Shown: positions 7,164 to 14,460 of the stretch, piece by piece | Layout of the letters: each line of letters opens with the position of its first letter | Numbering within the stretch: the stretch's first letter is position 1 | Assembly: GCA_029939535.1 (NCBI GenBank) | Contig: JAOZST010000046.1 | Span: 1 to 24,467, forward strand | Length of the DNA stretch: 24,467 nucleotides | Source: NBML01 sp029939535 | GTDB lineage: Bacteria; Desulfobacterota; Desulfobacteria; Desulfobacterales; Desulfobacteraceae | Direction of reading: 5' to 3' | Translations under genes and position numbers: made by a program | Notes under the pieces: generated by a model | Told to the model about the DNA's origin: nothing | The model's input: the letters and a program-made list of their open reading frames with translations, nothing else | Database searches by the model: none

Positions 7164-7523
7164 ATGCATGAAATGGGAATTGCACAACAACTGGTCCAGA
7201 TTGCAATGGATTCAATTCCAGGGGATATTGAAAATCCCAGGGTGGAAATTCTTAATTTGAGAATCGGCAAGCTGGCATCAGTTGTGGAGCACAGCCTGAC
7301 TTTCTGTATTGAGATTATAACCAGGGACACGCCTTTGGAAAACGTAAGGCTGGTTATTGATTTTGTGCCGGTGCGTATCCATTGTAAATCATGTCAAAAA
7401 GAGTGGGAGGTGGATACTCCCATGTTTAAATGTCCGGACTGCAGGGAGAGGGAAGGGGGAGGGGAAGTGGAACTAATCTCGGGAAGGGAAATAGAGATTA
7501 TATCCATGGAACTTGCAGAATAA
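7164..7523 (+). CDS. hypA: Hydrogenase nickel-insertion protein HypA
   Basis: HypA delivers nickel to [NiFe]-hydrogenase large subunits together with HypB. The frame is open upstream inside tgt, but the true start is the ATG at 7164: it gives MHEMGIAQQL, and His2 next to the free N-terminus is the nickel ligand in the family. Zinc site: Cys74-xx-Cys77 and Cys90-xx-Cys93 (IHCKSC ... KCPDC). Length 119 is normal. The only Shine-Dalgarno candidate, AAAGG, lies inside tgt about 13 bases upstream, suggesting coupling to tgt translation. hypB follows after a 79-base spacer that includes a repeat element. Confidence 0.95.
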   Translation: MHEMGIAQQLVQIAMDSIPGDIENPRVEILNLRIGKLASVVEHSLTFCIEIITRDTPLENVRLVIDFVPVRIHCKSCQKEWEVDTPMFKCPDCREREGGGEVELISGREIEIISMELAE

Positions 7524-7527
7524 TTTT

Positions 7528-7556
7528 GATCTGTGCGGTTAGCCATTAGCCTAAAA
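7528..7556 (+). repeat. 3'-end repeat element, copy B
   Basis: Five bases after the hypA stop: GATCTGTGCG followed by GTTAGCCATTAGCCTAAAAA. Copy C after hypB has the same two blocks with extra bases between them. TTAG and CTAA at the ends can pair weakly. It shares the core TTAGCCATTAG with copies A and D. Confidence 0.6.
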
Positions 7557-7602
7557 AGAACAACTATAATTTTTAATATGGAGATTAAATAAGGAAAGCG
7601 TT

Positions 7603-8274
7603 ATGGAGATAAATATTCAGAAACAGGTACTTGAAAAGAATGAAACAGAAGCAGATAAGAATCGTGCCTATTTTAAGGAAAATAATGTTTTTGTCCTGAA
7701 TCTTATGTCATCACCGGGCTCAGGCAAGACAGAGATCCTGTGCAGAACCCTTGTACGTCTGATGCCGGAAATAAAGGTGGGGGTTATTGTGGGGGATATC
7801 TGCACCAATAATGATGCAGACCGCCTTAAGGTCACAAATGCCAGGGTAACCCAGATCAATACAGACCAGTTTGGCGGGGACTGCCATCTGGCTGCCCATC
7901 TCATTGATGCATCTGCCAGGCAGCTGGGGTGTGGGGACCTTGACCTGCTAATCGTGGAAAATATCGGCAACCTGGTATGCCCTGCAGAATTTGATATTGG
8001 AGAAGATGCCAGGGCAGTGGTCCTCAGTGTTACGGAAGGGGAGGATAAACCATTGAAATACCCCCTTATGTTCCAGGTGTCTGATGTTGCTGTTTTGAAT
8101 AAAATAGATCTTTTACCCTATCTTGATTTTGATGCTGGCCTGGTAAAGGATAATATGAAAAAGGTTCATCCTGGCATGCCAATATTTGAAGTTTCTGCCA
8201 AAACCCAGGAGGGCTTGGAACCCTGGCTTGAATGGCTGTTAGAGAGAGTAAACAAAAAAAAGCAAAAAAATTAG
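7603..8274 (+). CDS. hypB: Hydrogenase accessory GTPase HypB
   Basis: HypB is the SIMIBI-class GTPase that drives nickel transfer during [NiFe]-hydrogenase maturation. In the 223 residues: P-loop SSPGSGKT (36-43), the G2/metal region with Cys94-His95 (GGDCHL) and Cys126 (NLVCP), which form the dimer-interface metal site, NKID (166-169) and SAK (198-200) for guanine recognition. It lacks both the N-terminal CxxCGC motif of E. coli HypB and any His-rich stretch, so it has no separate nickel store. AAGGAA lies seven bases before the ATG. Other hyp genes are not in the window, so HypC-F must be elsewhere. Confidence 0.95.
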   Translation: MEINIQKQVLEKNETEADKNRAYFKENNVFVLNLMSSPGSGKTEILCRTLVRLMPEIKVGVIVGDICTNNDADRLKVTNARVTQINTDQFGGDCHLAAHLIDASARQLGCGDLDLLIVENIGNLVCPAEFDIGEDARAVVLSVTEGEDKPLKYPLMFQVSDVAVLNKIDLLPYLDFDAGLVKDNMKKVHPGMPIFEVSAKTQEGLEPWLEWLLERVNKKKQKN

Positions 8275-8317
8275 ACCTGTGCGTTTAGGCATTGGCGTTT
8301 AGCCATCAGCCTAAAAA
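8274..8317 (+). repeat. 3'-end repeat element, copy C (strong hairpin)
   Basis: Begins at the last base of the hypB stop: GACCTGTGCG as in copy B, then a near-perfect hairpin in which TTTAGGC (8284-8290) pairs with GCCTAAA (8309-8315) and, inside, TGGC (8293-8296) pairs with GCCA (8302-8305) around a five-base loop. The right half is the shared core (TTTAGCCATCAGCC). No T-run follows, so termination is not indicated. Confidence 0.65.
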
Positions 8318-8354
8318 TGCGATAAAGAGGGTGTTGAACTTGGGGGAGGAAATC

Positions 8355-9221
8355 ATGGAGAAAAAAAAGGCTGCATTTGCTGGCACCTGGTATCCTGGTA
8401 CTGCTCAAGAGTGTGAAGCATCTATACAGAAATATGTAAAGGAAGGCCAGGGCAGAATAGATGGTGAATTTACAGGTGGGATTGTTCCCCATGCCGGATG
8501 GTTTTATTCAGGCAGTATTGCCTGCAGGGTGATTGCTTCTCTCCAGCTCCAGGGAGAAGAGAAAGATTCCATTGACACTATTGTACTGTTTGGGGCCCAC
8601 ATGCACAGACAGTCAGAGCCCTTTATCATGACCCGAGGAGTTATTGAGACTCCCTTTGGTGATCTTGAAGTGGATGGGGAGCTGGTGAAAAAAATAACTT
8701 CCAGCCTCAGTATCCTGAAACTATCTCCTTTAAAATTTCCCGATGAAAATACTTTTGAACTGCAATATCCCTTTATTAAATATTTTTTCCCCAAATCAAA
8801 AATTGTGGTTTGCGGAGTAACCCCTTCTCCGTTTGCATCCGAAATAGGCTCAAGGGCTGTGGAGAAAGCAAAGGCATTGGGCCGTCTGATACGTGTTATC
8901 GGTTCAACAGATATGACCCATTATGGGCCTGATTTCGGGTTTACACCGGCAGGGGTAGGAGAAAAAGCCTTTGAATGGGTGACAAAGGAAAATGACAGGA
9001 ATGCTGTCAGGGCCATGATGGAAATGGATGGACAAAAGATACTTGCCCAGGGCCTGGACCATAAAAATATGTGCTGTGCCGGGGCAGCAGCAGCAACGGT
9101 TGAGGCCTGTAAAAAAATGGGCGCAGTCAAGGCAGTTGAACTTGACTACGCCACAAGTTTTGAAAAATCCAGGTCAGACTCTTTTGTGGGATATGCAGGG
9201 CTTGTTTATGGCCGGTCCTGA
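8355..9221 (+). CDS. amrB: MEMO1-family protein (AmmeMemoRadiSam system protein B)
   Basis: A 288-residue MEMO-family protein, a fold related to extradiol dioxygenases and LigB. The conserved metal ligands are visible: His46 (VPHAG), His82 (GAHMH), His189 (DMTHYG) and Cys240/241 (NMCCAG), which line up with His49, His81, His192 and Cys244 of human MEMO1. In many prokaryotes it sits with AMMECR1 and a radical SAM protein; neither partner is in the window, so the gene is separated here. The frame is open further upstream, but GGAGG five bases before the ATG at 8355 decides the start. It follows hypB in the same direction and its end overlaps the converging gltX by 16 bases. Biochemical role in bacteria is not settled. 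Confidence 0.9.
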   Translation: MEKKKAAFAGTWYPGTAQECEASIQKYVKEGQGRIDGEFTGGIVPHAGWFYSGSIACRVIASLQLQGEEKDSIDTIVLFGAHMHRQSEPFIMTRGVIETPFGDLEVDGELVKKITSSLSILKLSPLKFPDENTFELQYPFIKYFFPKSKIVVCGVTPSPFASEIGSRAVEKAKALGRLIRVIGSTDMTHYGPDFGFTPAGVGEKAFEWVTKENDRNAVRAMMEMDGQKILAQGLDHKNMCCAGAAAATVEACKKMGAVKAVELDYATSFEKSRSDSFVGYAGLVYGRS

Positions 9222-10609
9222 ATAAAGGCCACGGCCTTTCTGATCCGCTGGATTGTTTTTTCCCGGCCCAGGGCCAGAAGCATTTCAAATATGCCCGGGC
9301 TCACCGTGGTGCCGGTGATGGCTACCCTCAGGGGCTGGGCAATTTTACCAAAGCCAAGACCTGTATTTTCCATGATCTGTTTAAAGATGTTTTCAAGGTT
9401 TTCCTGGGTATACTCCAGAAGGACCTCAAGGGCATCGGCCGATTGTATAAGCATATCAGCCGTTTCTGGTTTGAGGAATTTATTGGCTGCTTTTTCATCA
9501 AATTCAATGATATCCTGATAATAGAAGACAGCTGCCCGGGCCATCTCAACAAGGGTCTTGCTCCTGGGCTGAAGGGTTTCAATCACGCCCCGGGTAAAGG
9601 CATTATTTTCAGCTTCAATGCCAAGGGCCTTTAAATGGAATAAAAGAGGGTCTGCCAGTTCTTCAGGGGATTTTTTCTGGATATGTTTGGAGTTCAGGGC
9701 AAGCAGCTTGTCAGTGTCAAACATTGAAGCAGACCGGCCCAGATGTTCCAGATCAAATTTTTCAATAAGGTCTTTTCGCTCAAAATATTCCTGGTCTCCA
9801 TGGGACCATCCCAGACGGACCAGATAATTGATCATGGCATCGGGCAGGAATCCCATTTTCTGGTATTCCCCCACTGACATGGCACCATGACGTTTGCTGA
9901 GCCGTGCCTTGTCAGATCCCAGAACCATGGGGACGTGTCCGAATACTGGCAAATCCGCTCCCAGGGCTTGATAAATCAGTATCTGTTTAGGGGTGTTGAT
10001 CAAATGGTCATCCCCCCGGAGGATGGTGTTAATATTCATGGTCAAATCATCAATGACCACGGCAAGGTTGTACATGGGAGAACCGTCACTTCTCTGGATG
10101 ATAAAATCATCCATTTCAGAATTCTGGAAGGCAGTATTTCCTTTAACAACATCCTCAACAATGGTGACTCCTGTTGCAGGGGTTTTCAACCGGACCACAG
10201 TGTTATCGCCCTTTGGCAGGTTTCTTTTCCGGCATTTGCCATTGTACATGGGCTTAAGGCCTTTGGCCTTTGCTTTTTCCCGCATGGCATTGACTTCATC
10301 GGGGGTGCATGAACAATAATAAGCATGACCCGAAGCCAGAAGTTTTTTAATATATTCATTGTAAATATCATATCTCCGAGTCTGAAAATATGGGCCTTCA
10401 TCCCAATCAATGCCTAACCATTCAAGGGATTCCAAAATTGCGTCCAAAGACTCCTTTGTGGATCTTGCTGCATCTGTATCTTCTATCCTTAAAACAAATT
10501 TCCCTTTTTTTTTTCTGGCATAAAGCCAGTTGAATAAAGCTGTTCTGGCACCGCCAATGTGAAGGTATCCAGTGGGGGAGGGGGGGAATCTTGTAATGAT
10601 TGTATTCAT
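9206..10609 (-). CDS. gltX: Glutamyl-tRNA synthetase
   Basis: Class I synthetase charging tRNA(Glu), and probably tRNA(Gln) if non-discriminating. Of 467 residues, PSPTGYLHIGGART carries the HIGH motif (17-20), RLSKR (236-240) is the KMSKS equivalent, and Cys99-x-Cys101, Tyr122 and Cys126 form the zinc site of the E. coli-type enzyme. The C-terminal helical anticodon-binding domain is complete to FIQDRP. The frame is open 18 codons further upstream, but GGAG five bases before the ATG at 10609 and the usual MNTIITRFPPSPTG start decide for it. It converges on the MEMO gene with a 16-base overlap of coding ends. Confidence 0.96.
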   Translation of the reverse strand: MNTIITRFPPSPTGYLHIGGARTALFNWLYARKKKGKFVLRIEDTDAARSTKESLDAILESLEWLGIDWDEGPYFQTRRYDIYNEYIKKLLASGHAYYCSCTPDEVNAMREKAKAKGLKPMYNGKCRKRNLPKGDNTVVRLKTPATGVTIVEDVVKGNTAFQNSEMDDFIIQRSDGSPMYNLAVVIDDLTMNINTILRGDDHLINTPKQILIYQALGADLPVFGHVPMVLGSDKARLSKRHGAMSVGEYQKMGFLPDAMINYLVRLGWSHGDQEYFERKDLIEKFDLEHLGRSASMFDTDKLLALNSKHIQKKSPEELADPLLFHLKALGIEAENNAFTRGVIETLQPRSKTLVEMARAAVFYYQDIIEFDEKAANKFLKPETADMLIQSADALEVLLEYTQENLENIFKQIMENTGLGFGKIAQPLRVAITGTTVSPGIFEMLLALGREKTIQRIRKAVAFIQDRP

Positions 10610-10723
10610 TATTTCTCCAAAATTTAAAAAAATTATCTGTAAAATCGAGCTCTTAACTATCATAAATCTTGCTATTGGGCAATAGGAAGAAAAAGAGGGT
10701 TAGAATTTGGAATCTTTAATTCC

Positions 10724-10752
10724 TTGACACTTTTTAGAAATTGGAGTAAATA
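10724..10752 (+). promoter_or_regulatory. sigma70 promoter of rpmF-acpP
   Basis: TTGACA (10724-10729) is a perfect -35 box, 17 bases before TAAATA (10747-10752), a good -10 box. It lies in the divergent gap between gltX and rpmF and reads towards rpmF, leaving a leader of about 75 bases. It may serve the following genes too, although the spaces before rpiB and glyA allow additional promoters. Confidence 0.7.
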
Positions 10753-10790
10753 TGTTTGTTTTATTATATTTGGTGGGTGGGAATAAAAAT

Positions 10791-10816
10791 TCAAGTAAAA
10801 TAATCAAGTAAAATAA
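10791..10816 (+). repeat. Two-copy 13-bp tandem repeat in the rpmF leader
   Basis: TCAAGTAAAATAA occurs twice head to tail (10791-10803 and 10804-10816), just before the rpmF Shine-Dalgarno sequence AGGAG. It probably arose by slippage and keeps the leader A/T-rich and unstructured. Confidence 0.7.
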
Positions 10817-10834
10817 TATAGTTAGGAGAGACCA

Positions 10835-11020
10835 ATGGCAGTACCAAAGCAAAAGAGTTCAAAGGCAAGGGGCAGAAAAAGACGGACACATTATAAAACC
10901 AGTGCACCGACAGTGACAGTCTGTCCGGAATGCCAGGAACCCAAACTTCCCCATGCTGCATGCCCTGAGTGTGGAGTTTACAATGGCAGATCTGTAAAAA
11001 TGAAAGAAGATGATGAATGA
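10835..11020 (+). CDS. rpmF: 50S ribosomal protein bL32
   Basis: A 61-residue ribosomal protein with the standard start MAVPKQKSSKARGRKRRTHYK, rich in Lys/Arg for rRNA contact, followed by a zinc ribbon made of CPEC (31-34) and CPEC (44-47). It is the zinc-binding (C+) form of bL32, since all four Cys are present. AGGAG is six bases before the ATG. Next comes acpP after 23 bases. In many bacteria rpmF is followed by plsX and the fab genes before acpP; none are here. Confidence 0.96.
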   Translation: MAVPKQKSSKARGRKRRTHYKTSAPTVTVCPECQEPKLPHAACPECGVYNGRSVKMKEDDE

Positions 11021-11043
11021 AAAGGGCAAAAGGAGCCTAAATC

Positions 11044-11277
11044 ATGACCATTGAAACCAAAGTAAGGAAAGTGATTGCAGAGAAGATTCCTGATATTGAT
11101 ATGGAAGATGTGGTTCCAGAGGCTTCTCTCATCGAAGATCTTGGGGCAGATTCCCTGACAATAGTCGAACTTGTCATGTCAATGGAAGAGATTTTTGAGA
11201 TTGAAATTGATGATGATGCAGCAGAGACTCTTGTGACTGTCCAGGACGCCATTGATTTTATCAACTCTAAGTCATAA
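11044..11277 (+). CDS. acpP: Acyl carrier protein
   Basis: A 77-residue acidic protein of usual ACP length. Ser37 in LGADSLTIVELVMSMEE is the phosphopantetheine attachment site, and the strongly acidic helix II (EEIFEIEIDDDAAETL) is the binding face for fatty-acid enzymes. It carries the growing acyl chain in type II fatty-acid synthesis and donates to lipid A and lipoate pathways. Directly downstream one normally finds fabF in this gene neighbourhood; instead 83 non-coding bases lead to rpiB, with only a 15-codon frame (11310-11357) that has no resemblance to FabF. Confidence 0.96.
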   Translation: MTIETKVRKVIAEKIPDIDMEDVVPEASLIEDLGADSLTIVELVMSMEEIFEIEIDDDAAETLVTVQDAIDFINSKS

Positions 11278-11360
11278 TTCTAAATCATATAAAGGTCTGA
11301 ACCATAATTATGACTGAATTATTGCAAAAAAGGCTGAATCCCAGCAAGGAAATATGAGAA

Positions 11361-11902
11361 ATGGATAAAGACAGATCCATCATCATTGGCAGTGATCATG
11401 CCGCTTATGGATTAAAGGAGAAGATTAAGGAATTTCTCCATAGCAAAGGGTATGTTGTTGAAGATGTGGGAACCCACAATGAAGATTCCGTAAACTATGT
11501 GAATTTTGGGGAAAAAGTTGCCAGGGCAGTGTCTGAAGGTGAATTTTCCAGGGGAATCCTGCTCTGCGGCACTGGTCTTGGCATGTCCATGGTTGCCAAT
11601 AAGTTTCCCCGTGTTCGTGCTGCCCTTTGCTCAGACACCTTTTCCGCACGCATGAGCAGGGCCCACAACGATGCGAATATTCTGGTGATGGGCGGCCGTA
11701 TACTTGGTGATATACTTGCCTTTGATCTGGTTCAGACCTGGCTTGATTCTAAGTTTGAAGGTGGCCGGCACCTGGANNNNNNNNNNNNNNNNNNNNNNNN
11801 NNNNNNNNNNNNNNNNNNNNNNNNNNNNNNNNNNNNNNNNNNNNNNNNNNNNNNNNNNNNNNNNNNNNNNNNNNNNTTGAGAAATTGAATTTTGGTAATT
11901 AG
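11361..11902 (+). CDS. rpiB: Ribose-5-phosphate isomerase B (interrupted by an assembly gap)
   Basis: Interconverts ribose-5-P and ribulose-5-P; ribulose-5-P is also the RibB substrate used a few genes downstream. Visible: Asp12-His13 (GSDHAAYGLK), the active-site Cys69 in LCGTGLGMS, and His102 in RAHNDAN. The frame is clean to FEGGRHL, where the 100-N run begins. After the gap, the phase (N)TT-GAG-AAA-TTG-AAT reads as EKLNFGN and stops with TAG at 11900-11902, matching the expected RpiB tail. This frame differs from the one obtained by counting 100 N, so the run is only nominal; a real gap of 3n+2 bases, about 14-17, would restore a normal protein. AAGGA precedes the start by ten bases. Confidence 0.9.
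11777..11876. other. Assembly gap, 100 N, inside the rpiB 3' end
   Basis: Exactly 100 N between the codons for GGRHL and a fragment reading EKLNFGN in another phase. No short repeat is shared by the flanks here, unlike the other two gaps. The missing stretch is probably only a few codons. Confidence 0.8.
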
Positions 11903-12017
11903 AATAGTGATGATTTAAATATAAAATAATGTTTTCATAAATGGAATTTCAAACACCAAATCCAGGAACAAGAATCAGATATAGGAACTGGATGGGTTTA
12001 TTTGAAGAGGTCGTATA

Positions 12018-13250
12018 ATGGGATATATTAAGAAGAGTGATCCTGAAATTGAAAAGATCATAGAAAAAGAATCAATTCGGCAGGAGTATGGGTTGAATCT
12101 CATTGCTTCTGAAAATACAGTAAGTCAGGCTGTAATGGAAACCCAGGGTTCCATACTCACCAATAAATATGCCGAAGGCTATCCTTCCAGAAGGTATTAT
12201 GGTGGTTGTGAATTCGTGGATCAGGCAGAAGAACTGGCCATTGAAAGGGCTAAAAAACTCTTTGGTGTTGAATATGCCAATGTACAGCCCCATTCCGGAT
12301 CCCAGGCCAATATGGCAGTCTATTTTGCATTGCTGAATCCCGGTGACCGGATTCTGGCAATGGATCTGTCCCATGGGGGGCATTTGACCCATGGTGCCAA
12401 AGTTTCCTTTTCCGGTAAATTATATGATTTTGTCCATTATGGACTTTCTCCGGAAACCGAGACCATTGATCTGAACCAGGTTGAAACCCTTGCCAAAACC
12501 CATAAACCAAAATTGATTGTGGCCGGGGCCAGCGCCTATCCCAGGATTATTGATTTTAAGGGTTTTGCAGATATTGCAGCTTCTGTGGGTGCTGTTTTTA
12601 TGGTGGATATGGCCCATATTGCAGGTCTTGTGGCAGGCAATGTCCATCCATCCCCCATTGGATTTGCAGATGTGGTTACTTCTACCACCCATAAGACATT
12701 GAGGGGCCCCCGGGGTGGATTGATTCTTTCTTCGGAAAAATTTTCCAAAGATATCGCCAGCCAGATTTTTCCGGGTATCCAGGGAGGACCTTTGATGCAC
12801 GTGATTGCAGCAAAGGCTGTGGCATTTAAAGAAGCCCTTGAGCCTGCCTTTATGGAATATCAAAAACAAGTTGTTAAAAACGCAGGTGTACTTGCTTCCG
12901 TGATTATGGAAAGGGGGTATAAGCTGGTTTCCAATGGTACGGATAATCATATGATACTGGTTGATTTTTCCCATAAGGATATTTCAGGAAAAGAAGCAGA
13001 GGAAAGACTGGGACGGGCCAATATCACGGTTAATAAAAATACAGTGCCCAATGAAAAACGTGGACCTTTTGTTACTTCAGGTATCCGCATAGGTGTGCCC
13101 CTGGTAACATCCAGGGGAATGGAAGAAGATGCCACAAAAAAAATTGCCCAATATATCTGTGATATTCTGGATGATGAAGCCAATGTGGAGCCTGTGGCTG
13201 CCAAGGTAAAAGATATCTGCATCCAGTATCCCCTGTATCCAGAGAATTAA
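12018..13250 (+). CDS. glyA: Serine hydroxymethyltransferase
   Basis: PLP enzyme converting serine and tetrahydrofolate to glycine and methylene-THF, the main one-carbon source for purines, thymidylate and methionine. The 410 residues are complete: NLIASEN (27-33), NKYAEGYPSRRYYGG (49-63), SGSQANMAVY (93-102), DMAHIAGLVA (197-206) and the PLP-binding Lys226 in TSTTHKTLRGPRGG. AGAGG lies eight bases before the ATG. The 115-base space upstream (11903-12017) shows no gene. Downstream, the dCMP deaminase starts after 23 bases, so methylene-THF and dUMP supply for thymidylate synthesis are next to each other. Confidence 0.97.
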   Translation: MGYIKKSDPEIEKIIEKESIRQEYGLNLIASENTVSQAVMETQGSILTNKYAEGYPSRRYYGGCEFVDQAEELAIERAKKLFGVEYANVQPHSGSQANMAVYFALLNPGDRILAMDLSHGGHLTHGAKVSFSGKLYDFVHYGLSPETETIDLNQVETLAKTHKPKLIVAGASAYPRIIDFKGFADIAASVGAVFMVDMAHIAGLVAGNVHPSPIGFADVVTSTTHKTLRGPRGGLILSSEKFSKDIASQIFPGIQGGPLMHVIAAKAVAFKEALEPAFMEYQKQVVKNAGVLASVIMERGYKLVSNGTDNHMILVDFSHKDISGKEAEERLGRANITVNKNTVPNEKRGPFVTSGIRIGVPLVTSRGMEEDATKKIAQYICDILDDEANVEPVAAKVKDICIQYPLYPEN

Positions 13251-13273
13251 TTTGAATCAGGCAAAGAGTGAAT

Positions 13274-13744
13274 ATGACAAGTGATTTTTCCAAAAGACCT
13301 TCCTGGGACCAGTATTTTATGGGAATCACCGATCTTGTGGCCAGCCGTTCCACCTGCCTGCGTAGAAAAGTAGGTGCGGTAATTGTCAAGGAAAAGCGGA
13401 TCTTATGTTCAGGTTATAACGGTGCCCCCTCAAAAGTTCCCCATTGTATTGAAACAGGTTGTCTCAGGGAAAAATTAAATGTTCCGTCCGGTGAAAAACA
13501 CGAGTTATGTCGGGGGGTCCATGCTGAGCAAAACGCCATTATCCAGGCTGCATTTCATGGTATCAAGGTAAGTGGAGCTGTTTTATACTGCACAAACCAG
13601 CCCTGTTCCATTTGTGCCAAGATGATCATCAATGCAGGTATAAAAAAAGTGTACTATAGGGATGGGTATGACGATCCCCTTGGTCTGGAAATGTTTGACC
13701 AGGCAAAGGTTGAACTTATTCAGCTTGGGAATTATTCGGTTTGA
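13274..13744 (+). CDS. comEB: dCMP deaminase family protein
   Basis: Zinc-dependent deaminase converting dCMP to dUMP for dTMP synthesis. In 156 residues the catalytic HAE (His83-Ala-Glu85) sits in CRGVHAEQNAII and the zinc cysteines in NQPCSICAKMI (Cys111, Cys114). The inserted Cys-rich segment PHCIETGCLREKLNVPSGEKHELC is typical of ComEB/dCMP deaminases of this length, where it can bind a second zinc. Start is uncertain: ATG at 13274 (AGAG five bases upstream) or GTG two codons earlier. It belongs to the glyA - deaminase - nrdR run, whose common theme is deoxynucleotide supply. Confidence 0.92.
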   Translation: MTSDFSKRPSWDQYFMGITDLVASRSTCLRRKVGAVIVKEKRILCSGYNGAPSKVPHCIETGCLREKLNVPSGEKHELCRGVHAEQNAIIQAAFHGIKVSGAVLYCTNQPCSICAKMIINAGIKKVYYRDGYDDPLGLEMFDQAKVELIQLGNYSV

Positions 13745-13787
13745 TGTGTAACTGGGTTTAAGATTGATTTTGCCTGAGATAAATTCA

Positions 13788-13887
13788 NNNNNNNNNNNNN
13801 NNNNNNNNNNNNNNNNNNNNNNNNNNNNNNNNNNNNNNNNNNNNNNNNNNNNNNNNNNNNNNNNNNNNNNNNNNNNNNNNNNNNNNN
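13788..13887. other. Assembly gap, 100 N, between the dCMP deaminase gene and nrdR
   Basis: Exactly 100 N with the identical 11-mer AGATAAATTCA on both sides. The ends could simply overlap, or the region could be a collapsed tandem repeat. No coding sequence need be missing, since both neighbours are complete. Confidence 0.8.
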
Positions 13888-13923
13888 AGATAAATTCAGA
13901 ATGAGATTTAAGAAGAGGCTGCC

Positions 13924-14460
13924 ATGAAGTGCCCATTTTGCGGAAATCCAAATACAAAGGTATTTGATTCACGTGCGGGCAAAATCGAGTTTGAAGTTCG
14001 CCGTCGCCGTGAATGCCTCGACTGCGCCAAGCGGTTTACCACCTATGAACGGGTGGAAAAAGTTCCAATAATGATAGTAAAAAAAGACAGCCGCAGGGAA
14101 GAGTTTGATCGGAAAAAAGTTCTCAAAGGCATACAAAAAGCCTGTGAAAAAAGAGCCATCAGTGTAAATCAGATAGAAGATATTGTAGATACCATTGAAC
14201 AGGATTTGCGGGATACCAACGAATTGGAGATTCCTTCAACAGCAGTGGGCGAGAAAATTATTGAATCTTTGAAAATTCTGGATGATGTCGCCTATGTACG
14301 ATTTGCATCGGTTTACCGGGAATTCAAGGATGTTGCAGATTTTATCCAGGAACTGAAAGGGCTTTTGCCCAAAGAGTGCCAGGCAGTTGAGTTTGACCAG
14401 CTTTCTGATAAGGTTGGGGCCAGGTCTGGAAGTAAAACCACGGATAAGATTGATGAATGA
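13924..14460 (+). CDS. nrdR: Transcriptional repressor NrdR
   Basis: NrdR senses nucleotides through an ATP cone and represses ribonucleotide reductase genes. Zinc ribbon: Cys3, Cys6, Cys31, Cys34 (MKCPFC ... CLDC), followed by RFTTYERVE and the ATP-cone domain from about residue 47 (MIVKKDSRREEFDRKKVLKG) to the VRFASVYREFKD signature. At 178 residues it is about 20-25 longer than the usual NrdR because of a polar tail (VGARSGSKTTDKIDE) that runs into the ribD start: the two genes overlap by eight bases. Position directly before ribD is conserved in many deltaproteobacteria. I saw no clear NrdR box in the window. Confidence 0.96.
   Translation: MKCPFCGNPNTKVFDSRAGKIEFEVRRRRECLDCAKRFTTYERVEKVPIMIVKKDSRREEFDRKKVLKGIQKACEKRAISVNQIEDIVDTIEQDLRDTNELEIPSTAVGEKIIESLKILDDVAYVRFASVYREFKDVADFIQELKGLLPKECQAVEFDQLSDKVGARSGSKTTDKIDE

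Noticed and set aside
11310..11357. 15-codon frame between acpP and rpiB as a small gene or FabF remnant
   Set aside because: MTELLQKRLNPSKEI has no resemblance to FabF ends and no good Shine-Dalgarno; too short to defend.
12420..12974. 184-codon minus-strand frame inside glyA
   Set aside because: Shadow of glyA; His/Asn/Gly-rich composition is typical of antisense frames.
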